DNA of 64,000 nucleotides, taken from NCBI GenBank assembly GCA_036936605.1, contig JAUPFV010000005.1, positions 59,602,742-59,666,741 of the forward strand, given 5' to 3'. Each line of letters opens with the position of its first letter. The stretch's first letter is position 1. The notes below the pieces were generated by a model that made no database searches, was not told the origin of the DNA, and saw nothing but the letters and a program-made list of their open reading frames with translations. Origin of the DNA: Limnanthes douglasii subsp. nivea. Lineage: Eukaryota; Streptophyta; Magnoliopsida; Brassicales; Limnanthaceae. Shown here piece after piece: positions 55,447 through 64,000 of the stretch. Both the position numbers and the translations under genes were made by a program.

Positions 55447-55872
55447 CTAGTTCTAATTTTATTTGTCAGTTTAAAAAATTGCCTTGTGTACTTCAAAGAA
55501 TTAATCTAATCGACAAATGGTTTCCTTGTTTTATTATTCTCTTCACATATTATTCGATGTTGAATTTAAAAAATTAATATAATTATAAACTGTAAACTTA
55601 CCACCTCAAATACCTTAACGAAATTGGTAAACATGGTAGCTCTTCGAAAAATTCTCAGTGCGCTGTTAAGCTTCCACTTCGAAAAAATTGTAATGTGATT
55701 ATTAAACATGGTTGTTTCTTCGAAAAGTGTTATAAACACTCCGGAACATTCTACTCTTAACCAACCTCAAAGATGATCATCTTTGATAAGTTGTTAAGAT
55801 AGTTTTATTCAAGTATGTGTAAACAACCATTGACAAAAAACGAACTTTATTGATAATATTGAATATGTACAC
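55447..55872. other. E3 3' untranslated zone between the antisense gene and the post-pol block
   Basis: AT-rich sequence with recurring CTTCGAAAAA motifs (55635, 55676, 55716), a weak counterpart of the tandem arrays in E1 and F. No coding signal. Confidence 0.5.
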
Positions 55873-55918
55873 AATGCCTCGTTAAAACCTTCTTGGGCCA
55901 ACAGGATTGGAAAGAGTG
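55873..55918 (-). other. Conserved noncoding block after pol (E3 copy)
   Basis: On the element strand it reads CACTCTTTCCAATCCTGT, TGGCCCAAGAAG, GTTTTAACGAGGCAT, 42 bp after the pol stop at 55960. It is homologous to the blocks of E1, E2 and F. Confidence 0.75.
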
Positions 55919-55959
55919 CGCCACTCAAAAGTAAAAAATTCCAAAATACAAAGACAAAT

Positions 55960-56900
55960 CTACTCATAATAAAGCTTCAAGTGTTGTATATTACATGGAT
56001 GTTGAAGCATCCTCCCTTGAAAATCGAAAAGACGTTAAGACCCTGGTTTTATCCTCTCAACAACCATATAAGGTCCTTCCCAGTTCAGAGCCATTTTTCC
56101 AAGGCTTTTCTCCTTTGTGTGCAAAAACAAATTTCTCAACACCTTATCACCTTCTTTGAACTCTCTTCTTTTTAGCTTCGAGTCATATCTATTCCTCATA
56201 AGAGTTTGATAGTGGATTACATTCAAATGAGCTCGAACTCTTTTCTCCTCGATCAAATCTAAATTCGCCCTTCGAACTTCATCATTAGATCTTTTAGAAT
56301 AATGACTTATTCTAAAAGATAACATCGTAGATTCTATGGGGCTGCCTGCATCCATTTCATATGCCAAAGTAAAATGAGTCTCCTTTGTAGCCTCTCTAGG
56401 AGTTTTCCGATAAGCCTAAAGTACCTCTTGCAAATAGTTTGGTCATTTTCCTACTGCCCCCGTCAAATGCTTCTTCAAGCCATCTAAAATCGTTCTGTTT
56501 GTTACCTCCACTTGCACATTAGCTTGAGGATGAAAAGGCGTCAAAAAGCATTGCTGGATTCCTTTAGAAGTACAAAATGAAGCCATCTCCTTGTTATTAA
56601 ACTGAGGGTCATTATCTGTTGTAATCCTCCGAGGAACTCCAAAATAATAACAAATGTTTTTCACAATAAATTTGATCACATCCTCTGATTTTGTCCCTGA
56701 TAACGGTTCTGCCTCTGCCCACTTTGTAAAATAATACACCGCTACAATTATCATTTTTCTTCCTCCAGAAGCCATCGGCAAAGGTCCCACCAGATTAATC
56801 CCTCATCTATCAAATGGTATTGCCTCAGATATAGACATAAGCGGTCTTGCTTGCTTAAACATCGTAACAATGGCATGCTCAATGCCTTTTATACAATATT
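55960..56900 (-). pseudogene. E3 integrase relic
   Basis: The catalytic domain is recognisable (open 56790-56443 and 56367-56035). The first catalytic Asp has become Asn (GINLVGPLPMASGGRK), the Trp just before is a stop, and IVAVYYFTKW has Tyr where the relatives have Asp. The second Asp is kept (ITTDNDPQFNNKEMASFC) and the Glu is kept (NVQVEVTNRT). The C-terminal domain reads LRNLFLHTKEKSLGKMALNW, and the frame ends near HLKLYYE with stop at 55960. Several changes are G-to-A on the coding strand. Confidence 0.88.
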
Positions 56901-56959
56901 TTATCTAGTACTATATATCTGAAGGCTTTACTTCTCAATTGTTTGGCCAATCGTCAATC

Positions 56960-57520
56960 ATTTGGTAGTATTCCTGAAGTAAAAAAACTAAAAAAATTGA
57001 TCGCCAATCGCCTCGGATTACATCAGATGTAATAAAAAATTCCTCTACACATTCACATTGGTTAGATTTAGTAACAATTGAAGGATTTTCTTATAACAAA
57101 ATCCAAGGATATTATTCCTTGTAAGCGATATTTTCCAAAGAATCAACAACCATGTTACTCCCTCACCCAATATATTCCACAACAACATTGTCAAACAGAA
57201 GCATCAAATTCCGAAGTTCCAGAAATTATAAAATCAAACGATCCTTTCTTGCTTCGGAAAATCCAGATACCTGATATTCTAACAACTGAGAATCTGTTTC
57301 CAAGCGCACTGAAGTTGCTCCACAAATTTTTGTCAATCTTAAACCTGCCAAAGCAGCTTCATATTCAGCTTCATTGTTTGAAGCATGAAAACCAAATTTA
57401 ATAGATTGAATCATTGTCTCTCCAGTTAGAGCTATTAACTGAACCCCAGAACTGCACCCTGAAACACTAGATCCTCCATTTGTTCGGACAACCCACCTCG
57501 AATCCACTGGAGTTTCCTTT
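56960..57520 (-). pseudogene. E3 second (archaeal-type) RNase H relic
   Basis: The frame 57507-57226 reads WVVRTNGGSSVSGCSSGVQL, where the first acidic residue is Asn rather than Asp, then FHASNNEAEYEAALAGLRLT with the Glu helix and LETDSQLLEYQVSGFSEARK with the second Asp. The remainder lies in broken frames toward 56960. The extra RNase H supports Tat-clade membership. Confidence 0.8.
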
Positions 57521-58760
57521 TTTTGCTTTCTTCATCATCTGATTGGCTTAAATGAAATTCAAAAAAAAAATTGCCAATGTTTGCTCCTTTATTGTTGTTC
57601 GAGGTGTAAACAAAATGTCATCGTCCCCCCAACTTCATTGACCATTTGGTCACTCTCCCCGAAATACCACGTCGTTGTAAAATATTTTTCAAAGGGAATG
57701 AAGTTCGGACTTCAATAGTATGTGCTTGATTATATGGATGTATCTTCATAGCAGCAATTACTAGTGTTAATGCCAATTTTTCTAATTTCATATATCTCTT
57801 TTCTGCCCCCACCAAACTTTTACTAATGTAATACACCGGCTTCAGAACTCCTGAATCCTCACTGATTAACACTGCGCTCAATGCAAAATCCGATACCGCG
57901 ATATATAGGTTATAACTTGTCCTCATTTTGAGGCTTTGACAAAATCTCTGGTGATGACAACAAATTTTTAATGTTTGTGAATACTGCTTCACATTCCGAT
58001 GTCCATTCAAACCTGCTTGGTTATCGTCACACTTGAAAGAAAGGAAAACATTTGTCAGAAAATCTAGAAATAGATCGATTAAGTGTTGTTAACCTTCCTG
58101 TCAGAATTTGCACTTCTTTGATATACCAAGGTGAATTCATTGTTATCAAGGCTTTCAATTCTTCTGGGTCAGCTTCTATTCCTTTTTCACTGATGACAAA
58201 ACCCAAAAACTTCCCCGACCGAACTCTGAAGGTGCCCTTTTCAGGATTTAACTTTAACCTAATTGCCCTTAAATTCAAAAAAGCTTTATCTAAATCATCA
58301 AGATGCACTTCATCCTTTGAGATTTTTACCACCATGTCATCTATATATACCTCCACATTTCTTCTGATCTGAGTAGCAAAAGCTTTATTCATCAACCTCT
58401 AATAAGTGGCTCCAACATTTTTCAATCCAAAGGGCATTACCCTATAACAGTGCAGACCCTTATCAATTATGAAAGTTGTGCATTCTTGATCTTTTGGATG
58501 CATTTCCATTTGATTATATCCTACACAATCATCCATGAAAGTTAAAATTTTATTGCCTGAACTAGAGTCAATCAATTGATCTATTCAAGGAACACAAAAT
58601 GGATATTTGGGACAAGCTCGATTCAGATCTGTAAAATCCACACAGATTCTTCATTTTCCATTCTTCTTTTTTACCACAACCGGATTTTTCGTCCACAAAG
58701 GATACTGTGACTCCTTATGTGTCCGACCTTAGATAATCGATCCACTTCGGCAACAATCGC
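57521..58760 (-). pseudogene. E3 reverse transcriptase and first RNase H relic
   Basis: Fingers and palm are visible in shifted frames (VVKKKNGK, CVDFTDLNRACPKYPF, ILTFMDDCVGYNQMEMHPKD). The frame 58395-58027 carries the intact active-site box VYIDDMVVKI, then LKLNPEKGTFRVRSGKFLGF and LTGRLTTLNRS. RNase H follows in 58010-57618 (LYIAVSDFALSAVLISEDSG, YYISKSLVGAEKRYMKLEKL). Of the three gypsy elements only E3 retains both Asp of the RT box, but stops and shifts still split the protein. Confidence 0.88.
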
Positions 58761-59119
58761 TTCTGCCTTCTCTGAGGAAAATGCTCTTCTTTTTTTAATA
58801 ACCGGTTTAACCTTCGGATCAATAGCCAAGCTATGCCGAATTACCTCAATTGGTACTACTGATACATCCTATGTCCTCCAAACGAAGACATTCAAATGAG
58901 AAGATTTCCAATTCGAAGCACCTCCCCTTCCGAAAAAGTGAGCTCCTCAATCTCTTCACTTACCGTTAAAGACCCTGGGGTTTCCCTCGGATCGTCAACC
59001 ATTTCTTCCAAATACGAGGGTACCCCTTGTAACTGTTATTCATGCATTAAGTCTCCACTACTGGATCATCGGATCTGAAGTGTAGTGGCATATCATTCCC
59101 TAGCAACCTTCTGATCGCC

Positions 59120-59680
59120 TCAAACGACCCCAACTCGATCACCAACCACATACTTAAAACACTGATGAACTATAGACACAAACCCATACATTATTGAAAG
59201 CCATGATCTTCCAAAAATAGCATTGTAACTTGTGGGACAGTCTACCACCATAAAAAGTAAATGGACCTTTTTCTTAAATGGTCCTTTTCCCAAGCTCACT
59301 TCACCCTCAAATTCTCTAACAACACGAGTTATTACACCCGTGACTCCAATAATCGTTCGATCTGATTGAGAAATTCGAGGTGGAATTTTCATTCTATCAT
59401 AGGTGGATTTAAAAAGGACATTAGCAAAATTGACAATGTTAATCAGCACACGTTGAATTTTGACGCCAGCCACCTCCACTCCAATAACCACAACATCTTC
59501 ATGTGGTCCTACAATACCTCGTAGATCATCTTCATCAAACAAAATAAAAGGAATAACTTTCTTTCCATACAAATGTGTGGATATTTTCCCTTCAATTTGA
59601 GTTGTCAAGTTGACAACATGCCTCTTCCTTGAACAATCTGAATTACCATTCATCAAATCGCCTCCAAAAATGGCCAACGA
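59120..59680 (-). pseudogene. E3 protease relic, active site lost
   Basis: The frame 59677-59120 is open for 185 codons and reads FDEDDLRGIVGPHEDVVVIG, then RVLINIVNFANVLFKSTYDR. E1 and E2 have Asp-Ser/Thr-Gly-Ser-Ser here; in E3 the aspartate is Asn and the Ser-Gly-Ser-Ser stretch is replaced. The later part, DCPTSYNAIFGRSWLSIMYG, is well conserved. This copy cannot cleave. Confidence 0.85.
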
Positions 59681-59689
59681 TTCAAAGAA

Positions 59690-61459
59690 CTTGCATCAAT
59701 CCCGCACGCGCCCTTTTTCTACGGGCTCCTCGACTGCCATCAGAAGCAATCTGTTTGGATATTTCTCCACATACTTTGAAGAAGCATCAAATGGTTCAGC
59801 CTTTGAATCTAAAATCATTAAATTCTCAGCTGGTGCAGCCTTCAAAGTTGATGCAACATTATTTTTTGATCCGCTCCCTTGCGACTTTACATAAGTCAAG
59901 AGCTTTCTATTATCAATCAAAAATTGAATTTCTTTCTTCAAAGCAATGCAATCATTCATAGTATGCCCAATATCCTCATGATATTTACAAAACTTGTTAT
60001 TTATTTCCTCTCTTGGCCTACTAATTAGGGCTGACTTCCTAAAATTTACGAAGCTCTTGGTATTATCTCATATCACATATACATTCTCTGTCAGATCAGC
60101 ATAATACTATGGTTTGACCCACTTATTTGGTATATGCCTGTTATAAGTGTTAGATGGAGTGTGATTTGAATATCTACCACTCCGATGAGGCAAATTGTTG
60201 TTCTTTTACCTAGACTGCTGATTACCATTTCCATTCGAGGGCTGCCCTTGGTTATTAGCCGCCTAACCCGAATTCTTTGGAGTGCTAACCGGTCCTCCTT
60301 GGACCCTAGTTGAATCATAGACTTTGATATGATCCTCAACTTTAGCCATCAAAGCTCTAAAAGTTAAGGATCTTCTCTTCGTAGTCTCATTGGCCAGATC
60401 CCCTGGAAATAATCCTTGGCAAAAAGTTGTCATCACCACATTCTCTTCATAGTTGTCCAAACTAGCTTTGGTCAAAACAAATCTCTTCGTATAATCCTTC
60501 AACTTTTCTCCAAGTGCCTACTTGCACTAAATAATGGTATCATAACTTGCTCTCATTTCTTTGCTTCCCACAAACTTCCTTCGAAATGCAGTATAAAAAT
60601 ATCTAAAATTCGAAATGGACCCCCTCAGAATCTGATTGTACCACTTGAGAGTCGTTCATTTAAAAGTCTATGAAAATGTACGACACACCAGCCGATCGTC
60701 ATCTTCGAAATTCATCATATAGTTTCTTGAACTGTTCGATGTGATCATCGGGATCATGCATCATATCGAACTTCTCTAGCTTGGAAATGTCAAAACGCTT
60801 TGGAAACGTCATGGAACGAATTTCACTTGTCAACGGAGAATTTCTCCAGTCGACACCTTGAACAAACTGATCATATGTTCCCATTGTGACATATAGATTT
60901 CGATCAGTTTCAACATACTAATTTGAAGTGTTTCCTTCGCACCATGTAGAACGAGGAACATTATCCCTTTTAGATTTACTCTCATTTTTATGTTTCCTCG
61001 ACTGATCTTTGTCTGATTCCTCTTTCAAAGAACCTATATATCTCTTAAAACCCGACACTGAGCTTTCTACCTCCTCGTCACTAGAGGTTACGTATTTCTG
61101 CTTATCTTTTTCCCTTTACGAGATGAATATCGCTCTTTAGGAGACACAAAATGTGCTTTTTTATGCTCAGTTTAAACCCGTCGATCATCAAAAGATCAAT
61201 ATGATTGATCTCCCATCTCAATCTTTTTTGTTTCTTGTCTAACCTCAGATTTAAGCTTCGTCGAGTGGATCTATTGGACCTTTCGTTCATACTTCTCATT
61301 TAATGCATTAATCTTGTCTAAAAGCTGGTTCATTCGTACCTCAATATCATATTGAGTTTGGATCAGAGATGATCCATCAGGTCTATTTCTGTCTCTCTGC
61401 AAATCATCTTTTAGAGTTTTCATAGTTGGTCAAAGCGTAAGATTATTCTCAGGATTCAT
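59690..61459 (-). pseudogene. E3 gag relic
   Basis: An ATG at 61459 opens MNPENNLTL before a stop. Frames downstream carry a charged N-terminal half (SRKHKNESKSKRDNVPRST), the Gag core (TFPKRFDISKLEKFDMMHDP, DDHIEQFKKLYDEFRR) at 60884-60699, and KDYTKRFVLTKASLDNYEEN with LFPGDLANE at 60502-60263. A zinc-knuckle-type CKYHEDIGHTMNDCIALKKE lies at about 59985-59930. The stretch before the protease (59959-59696) ends EEPVEKGRVRD. Confidence 0.82.
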
Positions 61460-61539
61460 CGTATTAATTTTGAACAGAAAATACAAAAAAGATTGTATTG
61501 ATTTCGAACAGAATAAGTCACTGATTTCTTTAATTCAGT

Positions 61540-61556
61540 CCCTAGTGAAGTCGCCA
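61540..61556 (-). other. E3 primer binding site matching tRNA-Arg(ACG)
   Basis: On the element strand it reads TGGCGACTTCACTAGGG. The CCA-extended 3' end of the tRNA-Arg(ACG) genes in this window has the complement TGGCGACTCCGCTGGGG. Fourteen of 17 positions agree, and the three differences are transitions. Confidence 0.75.
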
Positions 61557-61559
61557 ATT

Positions 61560-61918
61560 TGATGAGTTAAGATTTCACCTTAGTAAATTGTTATAAGAGT
61601 ATTCTAGATAGAGAAAGATTTAGAGATTTTAGAGAGATAAAGTTCAAGTACAAATGAGTTCAGTTGGAAAAAGTGTTCAACCTCTTTATTAGAGTAGCCT
61701 TGCCCTTTATATAGAGGAGCCAAGAATTAGTCTTAAAGTGGAATCTGCTACAAAAGAGCATAAATTGCCATTTAGTCCTCAATAATTATACATAATCACA
61801 AATGTTCTCTAAAACTTATATTACATGTAATTTAAGGACTAAACTTACATTATTTACAGTTTAATACTTAAATTTATATTATTTACAATTTAATCCTCAA
61901 AATCCTACTTCCATATCA
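61560..61918 (-). repeat. E3 5' LTR
   Basis: 359 bp on the element strand from TGATATGGAAG to TTAACTCATCA. It matches 51523-51875 along its length with indels. Confidence 0.92.
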
Positions 61919-61923
61919 AGTTC

Positions 61924-63335
61924 TATAGTGAAATATTGGTTATCAAGAGATAATATCATATCAAGAAGAATTTTCATAAGATGAAGAAGAAAGATAATCA
62001 ATATTAGTATAATGATTGTGACTCAATCATTTACAAATGATATCTATTTGCAGGTACGGTAACAAATGAGTTCTAGACTCAAGAGTATAATTACATATGA
62101 CTTCCAAATATTGGTTTGAAGACTTCAATGAGTTTAATAGTACCATGGTCATACTAGGAAATGATGAGTCATATTTTGTAAAATGAATTAGGAGTTTTCG
62201 GGTCAAGTTGTCTACATGAATTAATAGAGTCATAACAAATGCGAAGTATGTTCTAGTTTTAAACAAAATCTTTTATCTATTGGAATGTTAAGATGAAAAT
62301 ATTATAAATATGAAGGTAGAGATGGGAGACTTAGGGTTTCTCAAGGCATATTGGTTATTACGAAAGCTAATAAAGTTAATGGTGTATCAGTTTTTTTAAA
62401 AACTATAGTAGTCAAAGGTGTATCTAGTATTGATACTAAATAAAATTAGAAAATAAGAGTTATTGAATGATGATAAGGTTCAAAAGCTAATATTCTGTAA
62501 GAACTATATGTTGGAAAAAAATATAGTTAAGTTTATGATATCAACCGTACAACTCATAATATGCTTGAATATGTTCATTCAGACATTTGAGGACTTGCAT
62601 GGTATCCTACAACGGGAGGTGTTAGGTATTTTATGTCCCTGATTGATGATTGTTCAATGATAGTATGGATTATACTTTTTAAGTCCAAAGATGAATCATT
62701 CAATACCTTTAAAGACCAAAATAATTTGGTGGATATTCAGTCCGGGAATATGCTAAATAAGTTAATAATTAACAATAACTTGGAATTTTTAATTAGACAC
62801 TCGTGAAATATTATTTTAAGGTTGGCCTTTCTAGGTACATAACCGTAAAAAAAATCCTCAACAAATTGATATTACTAAGAAGATAGATCATATCTTACTT
62901 AGGAGAGTGGGGTATGTTTTTTACAGCTGGAATAAACCAATATTTTTGGGAAGAAGCTTCTAAGACATGTGCATATGTCATCAACATAAACCCTTATTTA
63001 GTACCAACATTTAAATATCCTCGGGAGAACTAAACTAGAAGAAAACAAGTGTTGAGCTACTTGGGAATGTTCAAGTGTGCTACTTATGCACATATGAAAC
63101 AGGACAAGCTTTAATGGCGAACACTAAAGTAAAATATTTCTCGGAAACCCAAACAAAGTTAAAAGGTATAAAATGTTTAGTCTGAAACTTGGAAATCATA
63201 AATCTTTAATTATTTGGGTAGTGGTATTTAATAAATTTTAAATATCAATGTTTAAGAAAGTAAACACTACACCTATTGATGCTAATAGTAGAGTTGAAGC
63301 TGAGGTAGAGATCAATAACAAAGGTAAAACATAGG
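61924..63335 (+). pseudogene. Ty1/copia pol relic (right part of the split copia element)
   Basis: After E3 the copia reading continues. The protease region reads VLDSRV then LHMTSKYWFEDFNEF (Asp-Ser-Gly has become Asp-Ser-Arg). A pre-integrase domain follows, then the integrase core EYVHSDI.GLAWYPTTGGV and RYFMSLIDDCSMIVWIILF near 62565-62680 with its first Asp, and KNPQQIDITKKIDHILLRRV, where the catalytic Glu appears to be Lys. From 62930, FWEEASKTCAYVININPYLV and CATYAHMKQDKL match the integrase C-terminal region. Coding similarity fades before the RT core at about 63335. All frames are broken. Confidence 0.8.
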
Positions 63336-64000
63336 ATGTTTCAATGGAATTCGATTTCAGACTTTGTATATGGTCAACCTCTATAGCGGAAGTTCAACCA
63401 CACAATGGGTTTGGCCTTAGCCAGGTTTTTAATATTTTGGATGTTCAAACTATAAAACAACAAGAAGATTCTGGCAGTTATCAGTTGGTGTGGGATATGA
63501 ATTGGAAACTAACAACCCTGTGGAAAAGTGACTAAGCTAACATTATAGGTTATCTTTTATATGTTTAAATATTGGGAGATGATCTTTGGCGAGGATAATT
63601 TGTAGTCGGGGGTATTTTAGGGAATTTGTAAGTTGAATATTAATCTCTCGGTAGTGAGTAGTGAGATAAGATAGGTGCATGCTTATATATAATATTCCTG
63701 GAAAAGTCCAACACATTAAATAAAGTTGGTTGGGGTATTTATACTGATTTTGTGACCCATGGGCCTTCGGGGTCGGACCCTAGATTCGGGTCAATCTTTA
63801 AAGCCCAAATCCTAAATAGTATTAGCACACATCTGAATCACAATTGACAATATCTAACTGTTCACGATATGTTTGGGGTAAAATATACCCGAATTATCCT
63901 TCCGGATAAGGCAGTAGTGCCCTTCCAACAACATCCAAACCTACCAATCTTGAAAATTGAAACGAAAAAAGGCCACGATAAAATTGAATCATTCAAAGAA
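63336..64000. other. Unassigned right end of the window
   Basis: A 63-codon frame at 63344-63535 has no motif. From 63540 the sequence has TATATATAATATTCC near 63688 and a GC-richer stretch (GGGCCTTCGGGGTCGGACCC) that could belong to another LTR element beginning in or beyond the window. I cannot place it. Confidence 0.35.

Larger units (their letters stand above)
51523..61918 (-). mobile_element. E3: Ty3/gypsy LTR retrotransposon, Tat-like, minus strand, nested in copia
   Basis: The element is 10.4 kb. LTRs at 61560-61918 (5') and 51523-51875 (3') read TGATATGGAAG to TTAACTCATCA on the element strand and are about 93-94% alike by eye, with several small indels. The flanks are AGTTTC and AGTTC, an imperfect target duplication. 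Element order on the minus strand: arginine-type primer site, gag, protease, RT, RNase H, second RNase H, integrase, conserved block, then the plus-strand antisense gene, purine tract and 3' LTR. The copia gag and integrase lie on its two sides. Confidence 0.93.

Noticed and set aside
63680..64000. Start of another LTR element
   Set aside because: A TATA-like motif and a GC-richer stretch are suggestive, but no terminal motif, primer site or partner is visible before the window ends.

Overview
This is a plant nuclear window, most likely from a eudicot. It is AT-rich, lacks bacterial-type operons, and is mostly nested, decayed transposable elements with intron-bearing relics between them. The only structurally intact genes I can support are two identical tRNA-Arg(ACG) genes at 1174-1246 and 27575-27647.

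Layout. 1-2.2 kb: AT-rich DNA, first tRNA-Arg and short tandem duplications. 2.2-15.6 kb: a Mutator-like element (MULE) whose protein joins a FAR1-like transposase to an OTU-like domain. Its 5' part is present twice in tandem. The second copy is split by a Ty3/gypsy element (E1, 3787-12634) and by an LTR+PBS unit without a visible second LTR (13132 onward). 15.6-20.4 kb: AT-rich DNA with minisatellites and a minus-strand plant-mobile-domain relic. 20.4-24.3 kb: a truncated gypsy fragment (F). 26.9-27.65 kb: a tRNA-derived SINE, then the second tRNA-Arg inside a diverged duplicate of the first one's flank. 28.7 kb: one exon resembling ribosomal protein S15. 29.3-34.1 kb: a second MULE (minus) convergent with a Ulp1/SUMO-protease-like gene (plus). 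34.1-38.9 kb: AT-rich, empty apart from tandem repeats. 38930-49658: gypsy element E2 with a perfect 5-bp target-site duplication. 50-63.5 kb: a Ty1/copia relic split by minus-strand gypsy element E3 (51523-61918).

E1, E2, E3 and F look like the Tat clade of Ty3/gypsy. E2, E3 and F carry a second archaeal-type RNase H before the integrase; E1 has lost that region. All four carry a long region between pol and the 3' LTR, coding on the opposite strand. E2 and E3 have tRNA-Arg-like primer binding sites. None looks autonomous: E1 lacks RT, E2 has YIDE in place of YIDD in RT, E3 has lost protease and integrase aspartates, and F has a stop at the integrase glutamate.

The most interesting system is the antisense gene inside these elements. 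All four copies encode recognisably the same protein. The three complete ones have a TATA box upstream, two share a GT-AG intron at the same place and phase, and all end in a charged tail. A noncoding block 33-58 bp after the pol stop is also conserved in all four and is followed by element-specific tandem repeats. Antisense ORFs in Tat elements have been described in general; the shared promoter, intron and downstream block are what I would check first.
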